Assembly: GCA_002798275.1 (NCBI GenBank)
Contig: NWQR01000003.1
Span: forward strand, 169,123-233,122
Source: Lysobacteraceae bacterium NML08-0793
Lineage (GTDB): Bacteria > Pseudomonadota > Gammaproteobacteria > Xanthomonadales > Xanthomonadaceae
Length of the DNA: 64,000 bases
Reading direction: 5' to 3'
A program made the translations under genes and the position numbers. This document shows positions 18,185 to 25,780 of this stretch, in pieces. How positions within the stretch are numbered: position 1 is the stretch's first letter; each line of letters starts with the position of its first letter. Below the pieces are notes generated by a model, which saw only the letters and a list, made by a program, of their open reading frames with translations, was not told where the DNA came from and ran no database searches.

Positions 18185-19801
18185 TTATCCCGGAAACCAC
18201 GCGGGGTCGAGCATCGCAGGTTCTGGCGCTGTCACATCTTGCAGCAATGCCAGCAATGGCGCGGTATCGACTTGCCGGTAGCGCGCTTTTACCTGTGTGG
18301 CGATTTCCAGCGCCAGCTGTGCCAGCTGGCCGATATTGGCGTGGATTTTCGCAATGAAGCGCTCATCGTCCAGCACATCGCCCAAGGCACGGTTCATTTC
18401 ATGAAACCAGCCGATGCGGTATTGGTCGAGCAGACGGCCATCGTCGGGCGTGCCGTAGTCGGAGTGCTCACCCCACTGCCGCAGCAGCGGCTGCATGGCG
18501 GCGTTAAGCGCCGCGGCACGCTCCATGTCGCTGCGCAGGCGTGAAAGCACTTGGATATTGGCAATCCGCCCGGAAATAAACAAGGGCGCGAGCAAGGCCC
18601 AGTAGAAGGTGTAATCCCAAATCACTTTGACTGGCATCACTTCGGCATTACCGAACAGTGGGTATTGCCCCAGGTACAGCGACATGGTGTTGTCGTAGAA
18701 GCCGCGATAGAGCTGCTCGAACAGTGCCACATGCAGGCCGATGGGTTGGCCGCTGCGCTCAAGCCGGATCAGCTCGGCGATATAGCTGTTGGAAATGGCG
18801 ATGAAATCGCTGCCGGGCGAATAGAACGGGTCGGCAAAATAGCCGGCTTCGCCGCTCAAGGCCCAGCGCTGGGTGGAAAACACCTGCTGGCACTCATGGG
18901 AAAAATGCTTCAGGAAGCGGAAATCCATCAGCGCGTGCTGCGGACGGGCGAGCAAATCGGCCAGCCGTGGCTGGTGTTGACGCAGCCAGTGCATGGCTTT
19001 TTCGTGGCTGTTGAGGCTTTCCAGCGGATGCATCTGCTGGTCGGCAACGATGCCGATGGAGTGCGCATGCGAGCCCAGCGGAATCATCCACACCCAGTAG
19101 CCGGGGCCGCAGAGATGGTTGGTGGAGCGCCAGCGGTCAGGCGGAACGCAGCGCGCCTGCCAGTCGGCATCCTCGCTCCAGTCATTGGGATCGACAAATC
19201 CTTCAACCCGCCACCAAACCGAATTGACATCGTGCGCATTGTTTTTTTCAAGCCCCAGCTTGCGCTTTATCAGCCCCGCGCGTCCGGCGGCATCCACCAG
19301 CCAGTGCGCCTCCAGTTGATGCTCAAGCCCTGCGTGCAGATAGCGCAGCCGATGCGGCGCATCGCTGTCTGAAAGGGTTACTTCGCGCACGCTGGCACCA
19401 TCGACAAACTCGATATCGTGCAGCGGTAATTGTTCGGCCAGAAAGTTCTCAAAGCGCCCCCGGTCAATCTGCCAGGACGGCGTGGGCAGCAGCATGCTGA
19501 CCCCAAGTTCAGTGCTGCGCTGGATATTCACACTGGCATCGGAAAAGAAAAACCGGAAGCCGAATTTGCGGATGTGCTGCGTTTTCAAATGCGGCAGCAG
19601 CCCCAGCACATTGGCAAAGTAGTGTGCGCCGATTTCCACGGTGGACTCGCCCACCTTGAAAGCCGCCTCCGGCACCGGGTGCTGGCGGCGCTCCAGGACG
19701 CGGATACGGATATCGGCATCCTGTCGGCGCAGTTGCAGCGCTAGGGTCAGGCCAGCAAGGCCGCCGCCCAGAATCACCACATCGCGTTTTTCGATACTCA
19801 T
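18185..19801 (-). CDS. FAD-dependent oxidoreductase with halogenase motif (aryl-polyene locus)
   Basis: A 538-residue flavoprotein related to tryptophan-halogenase-like monooxygenases. The N-terminus has the dinucleotide fold VVILGGGLAGLTLALQL (8-24), then KVGESTVEIG (49-58), and DAAGRAGL at about 170-177. Residues 236-241 (WVWMIP) satisfy the WxWxIP signature of FAD-dependent halogenases. GEAGYFADPFYSPGSDF in the second half is the usual FAD-contacting segment. Xanthomonadins are known brominated aryl polyenes and their clusters encode such an enzyme, so a halogenase role is plausible but unproven. It is the last gene of the minus-strand operon and overlaps the glycosyltransferase by four bases. 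Confidence 0.82.
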   Translation of the reverse strand: MSIEKRDVVILGGGLAGLTLALQLRRQDADIRIRVLERRQHPVPEAAFKVGESTVEIGAHYFANVLGLLPHLKTQHIRKFGFRFFFSDASVNIQRSTELGVSMLLPTPSWQIDRGRFENFLAEQLPLHDIEFVDGASVREVTLSDSDAPHRLRYLHAGLEHQLEAHWLVDAAGRAGLIKRKLGLEKNNAHDVNSVWWRVEGFVDPNDWSEDADWQARCVPPDRWRSTNHLCGPGYWVWMIPLGSHAHSIGIVADQQMHPLESLNSHEKAMHWLRQHQPRLADLLARPQHALMDFRFLKHFSHECQQVFSTQRWALSGEAGYFADPFYSPGSDFIAISNSYIAELIRLERSGQPIGLHVALFEQLYRGFYDNTMSLYLGQYPLFGNAEVMPVKVIWDYTFYWALLAPLFISGRIANIQVLSRLRSDMERAAALNAAMQPLLRQWGEHSDYGTPDDGRLLDQYRIGWFHEMNRALGDVLDDERFIAKIHANIGQLAQLALEIATQVKARYRQVDTAPLLALLQDVTAPEPAMLDPAWFPG

Positions 19802-20601
19802 GCCGAGGCCTCCTCCGGGGCGGTTTGTAGCCGTCCATCGGCATCGTCGATGCGCGGCGGATTGGCGCGGGTCAGGCGGTATTGGGTGATGACATCGCCA
19901 TGCTGCCAGACTTGTCTGACCACATGGCTGGTGATGCGCCACAAGTCGCGCAGCGGGCGAAAGTGGCTGCGGCGGAACGCCTGATCGCCATGCACGTTTT
20001 TGTAACGCGCCTCGATCGGCACCGATACCACCCGATAGCCCAGTTGCCGGGCGCAGGAAATCAGCATTTGCGCCTCGAACACGAAATCTTCGCCGGGAAT
20101 ATCGCGCAATGCGCAGGCCGCTGCGCGATACAGGCGCTGTCCGCTTTGCGTATCGCGGATACGAAAACCACAGCCCCAGCTAATGCCCCAGTCGCCAAAA
20201 TCGTTGCCGATGCGGCGATACAGCGGCTGCTGCTCGCGGCGGCGCAGACGCGCCCCGTTGATCAGGCAATGCGGGTGGCGGTTGGCAGCGGCAATCAGGC
20301 GCGGCACATCACTGGCCAGATGCTGGCCATCGCCATCCATCGTTACCACTGCCGCCTTGCCCTGTCGCAGCGCCTCGGCAAAGCCATCGCGCAACGACGC
20401 GCCCTTGCCCATCCGCGTGGCATGGCGCAGCAGAGTAATCGGCAAGCCTTGCAGACAATCCGCCGTGCCGTCATCGGAGCCATCATCAATAACGATGACG
20501 CTATCGACCTCGTGCAGTGCCGATTCGACCACTTCGCGGATGCGCAGGCGCTCGTTGAGGGCGGGAATCACCACGGCGGTATTGTGCCGGTCAAGTTTCA
20601 T
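19798..20601 (-). CDS. Family 2 glycosyltransferase (dolichyl-phosphate-mannose-synthase-like), aryl-polyene locus
   Basis: A 267-residue GT-A fold enzyme without obvious membrane helices. VVIPALNERLRI, VIDDGSDDGT and the metal-binding MDGDGQH (88-94) are GT2 signatures, followed by DTQSGQRLYR and GEDFVFEAQMLI typical of DPM-synthase-like members. Glycosyltransferases of this kind are regular members of aryl-polyene clusters, where they are thought to decorate the lipid anchor. Four-base ATGA overlaps on both sides link it to the KS/CLF and FAD genes. Confidence 0.87.
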   Translation of the reverse strand: MKLDRHNTAVVIPALNERLRIREVVESALHEVDSVIVIDDGSDDGTADCLQGLPITLLRHATRMGKGASLRDGFAEALRQGKAAVVTMDGDGQHLASDVPRLIAAANRHPHCLINGARLRRREQQPLYRRIGNDFGDWGISWGCGFRIRDTQSGQRLYRAAACALRDIPGEDFVFEAQMLISCARQLGYRVVSVPIEARYKNVHGDQAFRRSHFRPLRDLWRITSHVVRQVWQHGDVITQYRLTRANPPRIDDADGRLQTAPEEASA

Positions 20602-21410
20602 GCCGCATCCCCGTCATGGCCGATGCGCACCCTCAATACCCGGCCAGCACCCGCCGCCAGCCGCACCTCGCCATCATGCCCCAGCGCCAGCAGGTCAAAC
20701 AGCGGCAGCATCGGCGCCATGGCATTGGCGCTGGCATGGCGTGCCAAAACGCCGTTGCCCGCGTCGGGCTGCCCGTCTTCAAGCCAAGCTTCCAACCACA
20801 CGCCGGTGCCGGTTTGCGCCAGCAGCAATGCGCCGCCCAGCAATCCCTCACTTCGGCTCACTTCTGCCAGCGGGCCGTGAGCGCGGGCATCGTAGGCCGC
20901 CAGCAATACCGCAGGCTCGCCTGCCTGCAATTGCGTCAGCGCCTCCAAAAGCCCTTGGGCAAAACTGGCTATGCCGGCCGAAATGGCCGTGGTCGGGTAC
21001 ATGCAGCCGGCGCCAATCGTCCAGTAACCGGCAGCGGCATTGTGTACCGAGTTGTGAAAGCGGGTCGGCGAAACCGAGGCCGGATCGCCGCTGGCCAAGG
21101 TCTGGCTCATGTAATCGGTGATGCCCAAGTCGCCATGCGTGGAAACAAATACCGAGGGCAAGCTGGCGGCATCGCGCCCGGCCATCTGGCAGGCGGCCAG
21201 TGCCACATCCAGCGCCACCGCCACCGATTCGGGCGCGCGGCGGCGTTCATTGGCAGCCAGAAGTTGCGGTGAAGGGCGCGCCGGTGCCTCATCCGGCAAG
21301 CTGCCGGTTTTTGCCAGCTCGCATGCGGCTTGCCAGCCGGGCAGGCCGCTGGCCCAAAAGCCGATGCCTTCAAGATAGGCGCGCAGTGTGGGCGGGTGTT
21401 TGCTGTTCAT
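20598..21410 (-). CDS. Beta-ketoacyl synthase chain-length-factor-like protein
   Basis: A 270-residue thiolase-fold protein of the short ketoacyl-synt_2 type found beside ketosynthases in aryl-polyene clusters. Diagnostic segments are AYLEGIGFWASGLPGW at the N-terminus and SPTRFHNSVHNAAAGYWTIGAG (about 114-135). Where a ketosynthase would have its nucleophilic cysteine this protein reads PTTAISAG, so it is probably catalytically silent and shapes the product in a heterodimer with the adjacent ketosynthase. It overlaps both neighbours by four bases. The ATG at 21410 gives the expected family start. Confidence 0.82.
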   Translation of the reverse strand: MNSKHPPTLRAYLEGIGFWASGLPGWQAACELAKTGSLPDEAPARPSPQLLAANERRRAPESVAVALDVALAACQMAGRDAASLPSVFVSTHGDLGITDYMSQTLASGDPASVSPTRFHNSVHNAAAGYWTIGAGCMYPTTAISAGIASFAQGLLEALTQLQAGEPAVLLAAYDARAHGPLAEVSRSEGLLGGALLLAQTGTGVWLEAWLEDGQPDAGNGVLARHASANAMAPMLPLFDLLALGHDGEVRLAAGAGRVLRVRIGHDGDAA

Positions 21411-22603
21411 GCGGCGCTCCCGAACAGCAGCGAGCAATTGTTGCCGCCAAAGCCGAAGGAATTGTTCATGGCATAGGTAATTTTGGTCTGCTGCGGCACA
21501 AAGCGAATCTGCGCGCCGCAGGCCGGGTCCGGCGTATGGCTGCCGAGCGTTCCTGGCAAAAATCCGTGCTCCAGCGCCAAAAGCGCGAATACCGATTCGA
21601 CAATGCCGGCGGCGCCCAGCGTGTGGCCGGTCCAACCCTTGGTGGAGCTGGCATGCAGCGACGCCGGGAACATCGCATCCACTGCCAGCGCCTCGACCCG
21701 ATCATTGGCCGGGGTGGAGGTGCCGTGCAGATTGAGATAGCCCAGTTGCTCGGCCTGGATGCCGCCACGCGCCAGCGCATCGCGCATCGACAGTTGCGCG
21801 CCCAGCCCCTGCGGGTGCGGTGCTGACATGTGATGGGCATCGCTGGATTCGCCAAACCCGGCCAGATACAGCCCGCCGCCATCGCCCTCGGTGCGACGCT
21901 CAAGGATGGCAAAACCACCGGCCTCGCCCAACGACAGGCCATCGCGGCGTGCATCAAACGGCATACAAGGATTGGCCGAGACCAGTCCCAACGCATTGAA
22001 ACCGTACAGCACGCTGCCACACAAGGTATCCACTCCGCCGACCAGCGCCGCATCCACTATTCCTGCGGCCATCAGCCGCGCCGCCTGCGCAAATACCTTG
22101 GCGCTGGACGAGCACGCCGTGGCCACGGTTACGCAAGGGCCGCGCAGCCCGGTGGCCGCCTGCACGAACTCGCCCAGCGAGTGCGGGGTATGCACCTGCG
22201 GGCGCTGCAAATGCGCCGGGAAATGTCCGTCATCCAAATCGGCATAGGCTTCTTCCGTCGCACCGATGCTGGAGGTGGAAGTACCCATCACCAGCGCCAC
22301 GCGCTCGGCACCGTATTGCTCGCGCAACGTCTGCACTGCCGACAACAGGCCATCCTGATTCAAGGCCAACCAGGCCAGACGGTTGTTGCGGCACTCCCAG
22401 CGTGCAAACGCTGCCGGCAAGGGGGCATCTTCCAGCCCGGCGACCCGACCAATCCAGGTCGGCAGCGGCGCGCCTGCATTCAACGGGCCAAAGTCATTGC
22501 GGACAAGACCACTACGACCAGCGCGCAAAGCATCAAGCTGCGCCATCCGCCCCTGCCCCAAGGCAGTGGTCGCGGTGTAATGGCGGATGGCAAGCCCGCG
22601 CAT
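21407..22603 (-). CDS. Beta-ketoacyl-ACP synthase (FabF-like), aryl-polyene type
   Basis: A 398-residue condensing enzyme that would perform the Claisen elongation of the polyene chain. The active-site triad is visible: Cys164 in VTVATACSSSAK, His293 in LNLHGTSTPAND and His327 in STKGWTGHTLGAAG, with Lys322. The C-terminal NNSFGFGGNNCSLLF is the standard glycine-rich loop. ATG 22603 (MRGLAIRHYTATTALG) was taken as start; a GTG at 22636 would add eleven residues. It is the first gene of the minus-strand operon and is divergent from the YdcF-like gene across about 117 bases, where its promoter must lie. Confidence 0.92.
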   Translation of the reverse strand: MRGLAIRHYTATTALGQGRMAQLDALRAGRSGLVRNDFGPLNAGAPLPTWIGRVAGLEDAPLPAAFARWECRNNRLAWLALNQDGLLSAVQTLREQYGAERVALVMGTSTSSIGATEEAYADLDDGHFPAHLQRPQVHTPHSLGEFVQAATGLRGPCVTVATACSSSAKVFAQAARLMAAGIVDAALVGGVDTLCGSVLYGFNALGLVSANPCMPFDARRDGLSLGEAGGFAILERRTEGDGGGLYLAGFGESSDAHHMSAPHPQGLGAQLSMRDALARGGIQAEQLGYLNLHGTSTPANDRVEALAVDAMFPASLHASSTKGWTGHTLGAAGIVESVFALLALEHGFLPGTLGSHTPDPACGAQIRFVPQQTKITYAMNNSFGFGGNNCSLLFGSAA

Positions 22604-22720
22604 CGGCGCAGGCAGGGAGGGGGAATAAGAAGACACAGGCTTTCCGTGGTTCAGAACAATGCGAGTATAGCCGCCTGCCCTTGCCCACCGTTGCCAGCGC
22701 AATCTGCATAAAATCCGCCA

Positions 22721-23407
22721 ATGACCAGCCGCACCCGCCACCGCGCATCACTCATGCTCGATCTGGATGTGCTGCATGTGGGGCTGATTGCCACGCTGGC
22801 TTGCGTGCTCAGTGCCGGGCTGGTGTATCTGGGCTATTTCTGGCATGTCGTGCAAGTGGCACGGCGCAGCCGCTGCCAGCCACGCCATCGCAATGCCCTG
22901 CTGTTGTTTGGCAAGCATGCCCCCGGCGGCCATATTGATGCCGATTTTTCCGCCCGCATCCAGCGGGTAATCACGCTATGGCCCGAATATCGCCCCGAAC
23001 GGCTGTTTCTATTGGGCGGCGGCGCCGCAGGCGATTTGACCGAAGCAGAAATCGCCCATGCCGCACTTGCCCGGCACATCCACATCCATCCGCAAGCACT
23101 ACACCTAGAACGGCAATCCCGCGACACGCTGCAAAACCTGCGCAATGCCCGCAGCCTACTGGCCGACACCCCGCACCAAGGGCCAGTTACGCTGCTCAGC
23201 AGCCGCTATCACCTAGCACGCTGCGCCCTGTTTGCCCGACAACTGGGGCTGGAAGCCGAACTATGCGCCGCCGAAACACGCCTGCAATGGAGCTTGCTCA
23301 CCCTGTGGCGACTGCTGGGCGAAGCCGGCTATGTCTGCATGCTCGACCTTGGCACCCGCTGGGCGCGTCTTATCGGTTCCCAAAGAATGCTGGCGCGAGT
23401 GACATGA
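22721..23407 (+). CDS. YdcF/SanA-family (DUF218) membrane-anchored protein
   Basis: A 228-residue protein with one N-terminal transmembrane helix (about residues 17-40) and a DUF218 domain. Recognisable elements are ALLLFGKHAPGG, LFLLGGGAAGDLTEAEIA, LHLERQSRDTLQNLRNA and LLSSRYHLARC, matching the YdcF/ElyC pattern. Family members have envelope roles such as lipid-carrier or peptidoglycan homeostasis, but the reaction is not settled. ATG 22721 is used; ATG 22754 (MLDLDVLHVG) is an equally possible start. It may belong functionally to the polyene locus because it is divergent from the ketosynthase gene. Confidence 0.78.
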   Translation: MTSRTRHRASLMLDLDVLHVGLIATLACVLSAGLVYLGYFWHVVQVARRSRCQPRHRNALLLFGKHAPGGHIDADFSARIQRVITLWPEYRPERLFLLGGGAAGDLTEAEIAHAALARHIHIHPQALHLERQSRDTLQNLRNARSLLADTPHQGPVTLLSSRYHLARCALFARQLGLEAELCAAETRLQWSLLTLWRLLGEAGYVCMLDLGTRWARLIGSQRMLARVT

Positions 23408-23545
23408 ATCCCACCAGCGCCCGCCCCTGACTTTTGGCACTGCCGCCCCGGCATCCTTGGCGGCATGATGAATCTTGCGGCAAGTCAGCCGCCCCACAGC
23501 CAAGACAAGCTAGAATTGCCGCCTCTTTTCAGCCAGTCCATCGCC

Positions 23546-24199
23546 ATGACGATCAACTACGCCAAAGCCCGTGAAAACATGGTCGAACAACAAGTTCGCC
23601 CCTGGGAAGTCCTCGACCCGCGTGTGCTTACGGTCATCGGCAATACCCCGCGCGAGCTGTTCGTCGATGCCGCACACCGCGAGCTGGCCTATGCCGACCT
23701 TAGCCTGCCAATTGGCCACGACCAATTCATGATGAAGCCGGTCATCGAAGGCCGTACCTTGCAGGGCATCCTGCCGCAAGCGCATGAGCGCGTGCTGGAA
23801 ATCGGCACCGGCAGCGGCTATCTCACCGCCTGTCTTGCCCAGCTGGCACGCAGCGTGCACAGCCTAGAAATCCACCCGGCACTGGCCGAAGCTGCACAGG
23901 CGCGCTTGGCCGCCCAAGGCCACGGCAATGCCACGGTGGAAGTTGCCGATGCACTGGACTGGCAAGGCAGCGAACGCTTCGATGTGGTCTGCGTAACCGG
24001 CGCAGTGGCCGAAGTGCCAGCGCATTTCTTCAACTGGCTCGCGCCGACTGGTCGCCTGTTCGTAATTCACGGCCAGTCGCCGGTGATGCAGGCCGAGATT
24101 TTCACCGGCACGGTCAACCAGACGCAGCGCCAATCGTTGTTTGAAACCGACCTGCCCTATCTGTCCGGTGCAGCCCCGGTGCCCCGCTTCACCCTGTAA
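23546..24199 (+). CDS. Protein-L-isoaspartate O-methyltransferase family protein
   Basis: A 217-residue SAM-dependent methyltransferase of the Pcm family, which repairs or modifies isoaspartyl residues. It contains NMVEQQVRPWEVLDPRVL, RELFVDAAHRELAYAD and the SAM motif VLEIGTGSGYLTACLA (about 90-105). The usual SIGxGQTISQP stretch of classical Pcm is replaced by PIGHDQFMMKP, so it belongs to the divergent branch that often precedes tolC, and its substrate is uncertain. ATG 23546 gives the proper N-terminus. The 137 bases before it contain a 7-bp hairpin (23441-23465) and no gene. Confidence 0.87.
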   Translation: MTINYAKARENMVEQQVRPWEVLDPRVLTVIGNTPRELFVDAAHRELAYADLSLPIGHDQFMMKPVIEGRTLQGILPQAHERVLEIGTGSGYLTACLAQLARSVHSLEIHPALAEAAQARLAAQGHGNATVEVADALDWQGSERFDVVCVTGAVAEVPAHFFNWLAPTGRLFVIHGQSPVMQAEIFTGTVNQTQRQSLFETDLPYLSGAAPVPRFTL

Positions 24200-24257
24200 C
24201 GGCATCCGCCAGCCGCCGCCGGATGTGCCACCTTCCGTGTTTTTCGAGGACTCTCCG

Positions 24258-25661
24258 ATGCGTTTTCGCCCGCTTGTTCTGGCTCTGACCACCGCCCTGC
24301 TGCCCGCCGCTGCGCAGGCCGAAGACCTGATGCAGACCTATCAGCTTGCGCGTGGACAAGACCCGCAACTGGCTGCCGCCGAAGCCGGGCAGCGCGCCAC
24401 CAGCGAAGGCCAAGTACAAAGCCGCGCCGCGATGCTGCCGCAAATCAATGGCAGCGCCAGCATCAGCCGTAGCCGCAGCACCAGCGAATCGGGTCAACCG
24501 CAGATTGATCCGACCACCGGCGCCATCATCTCCGGCGGCCAGCGCGTACAGGAAAGCACCAATCGCAATGTCGGCGTCAACCTGAACCAGATGGTCTATG
24601 ACGGCCAGACCATCAGCCGTCACCGCGCCCAGCAGCTGCAAACCCAGGCCGGTGAGCACGATTTGGAATCGGCCCGCGACCAATTGATTACCCGCACATC
24701 GCAGGCGTATTTCAATGTACTGGTGGCGATGGAAACGCTCGCCGCCGCCGAAGCCCAAGAAGAAGCACTGAAAAAGCAGTTCGACTACGCCAGCAAACGT
24801 CTGGAAGTCGGCCTTGCCCCGATTACCGACCAGCATGAAGCCCGCGCCCAATACGAAGCCGCGCGCGCCAATACCATCCTGCGCCGCAATGCGCTGGAAG
24901 ATGCCCGGCAGGCACTGGCGGAAATCACCGGCCAGCCGATCAACGCGATGATGGCGCTGCCTGATGACTTCGTACCGGAGCTGCCCACCGAAGGCAGTGC
25001 CGAGGATTGGGTGCAAAAAGCCATCGACCACAACCCGGCATTGGCCGCGCAGAAAACCCGTCTGGCCGCTGCCGAACAGAACATCCGCACCGCACGCGCC
25101 GGCCACCTGCCCAGCATCAGCGCCAATGCCAGCTATGGCTACAGCCGCAGCGATGTCACCATCGAACAACTGGGTAACCGCGCCAGCAGCGATGGCTGGA
25201 GCCGCAACCCAAGTATTGGCCTGACGCTTTCGGTGCCGATTTTTGCCGGTGGCGCGACCCAATCGCAGGTGCGCCAAGCCATTGCCCAGCGCGATGTTTC
25301 CGAGCAGCAACTGGAGCAGCAAAAGCGCGCACTGGAGCGCAATACCCGCAGCGCCTATCAGAACCTGGCCGCCGGCATCAGCGCCGTGGAGGCACGCCGC
25401 TTGGCACTGGTCGCCGCGCAAAGCGCCCATGAAGCTTCGCAAGTGGGGCTGGAAGTCGGTACCCGCACGGTGATTGACGTGCTCATCAACCAGCAAAACC
25501 TGTTCAATGCACAGCAGGCTTATGCCGAAGCCAAATACAGCTATCTGCAAAGCCATCTGACCCTGCGTCAAGCCGCAGGCACGCTGGATGTGGCCGACCT
25601 GCAAAACATCAATCGGCTGCTGACTACACCGGCCGGTCGCACCCCCCGCGTAGCGCAATAA
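24258..25661 (+). CDS. tolC: TolC-family outer-membrane channel
   Basis: Trimeric outer-membrane exit duct for type I secretion and tripartite efflux. The 467-residue protein has a signal peptide ending AQA-E near residue 21. Two outer-membrane-efflux repeats follow, with the typical coiled-coil runs (EAQEEALKKQFDYASKRLEVGLAP and ALVAAQSAHEASQVGLEVGTRT). DVLINQQNLFNAQQAYAEAKY is the family's C-terminal hallmark. The start at 24258 follows GAGGA. It is 58 bases downstream of the methyltransferase and probably shares its transcript. It is distinct from the RND-operon channel at 38898-40289. Confidence 0.92.
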   Translation: MRFRPLVLALTTALLPAAAQAEDLMQTYQLARGQDPQLAAAEAGQRATSEGQVQSRAAMLPQINGSASISRSRSTSESGQPQIDPTTGAIISGGQRVQESTNRNVGVNLNQMVYDGQTISRHRAQQLQTQAGEHDLESARDQLITRTSQAYFNVLVAMETLAAAEAQEEALKKQFDYASKRLEVGLAPITDQHEARAQYEAARANTILRRNALEDARQALAEITGQPINAMMALPDDFVPELPTEGSAEDWVQKAIDHNPALAAQKTRLAAAEQNIRTARAGHLPSISANASYGYSRSDVTIEQLGNRASSDGWSRNPSIGLTLSVPIFAGGATQSQVRQAIAQRDVSEQQLEQQKRALERNTRSAYQNLAAGISAVEARRLALVAAQSAHEASQVGLEVGTRTVIDVLINQQNLFNAQQAYAEAKYSYLQSHLTLRQAAGTLDVADLQNINRLLTTPAGRTPRVAQ

Positions 25662-25666
25662 GCCCC

Positions 25667-25708
25667 GGCACAGGCTCTGCCCGGAGAATCGGGCGGGGCA
25701 GTGCCCTT
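25667..25708 (+). terminator. Possible terminator after tolC
   Basis: A long imperfect GC-rich stem (GGCAC 25667-25671 with GTGCC 25701-25705, inner GCCCG 25679-25683 with CGGGC 25690-25694) is followed by only three T residues. It begins 6 bases after the tolC stop. Confidence 0.4.
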
Positions 25709-25780
25709 TGATGCAAAACCACCGGAATCGCATACCGTGACGATGCCCGGCAAGGGCGGCTAGACTTCCGGCTCGCCCCT

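Noticed and set aside
24189..25733. 514-codon minus-strand frame opposite tolC
   Set aside because: Cys/Gly/Gln-rich with no family pattern; shadow of tolC.
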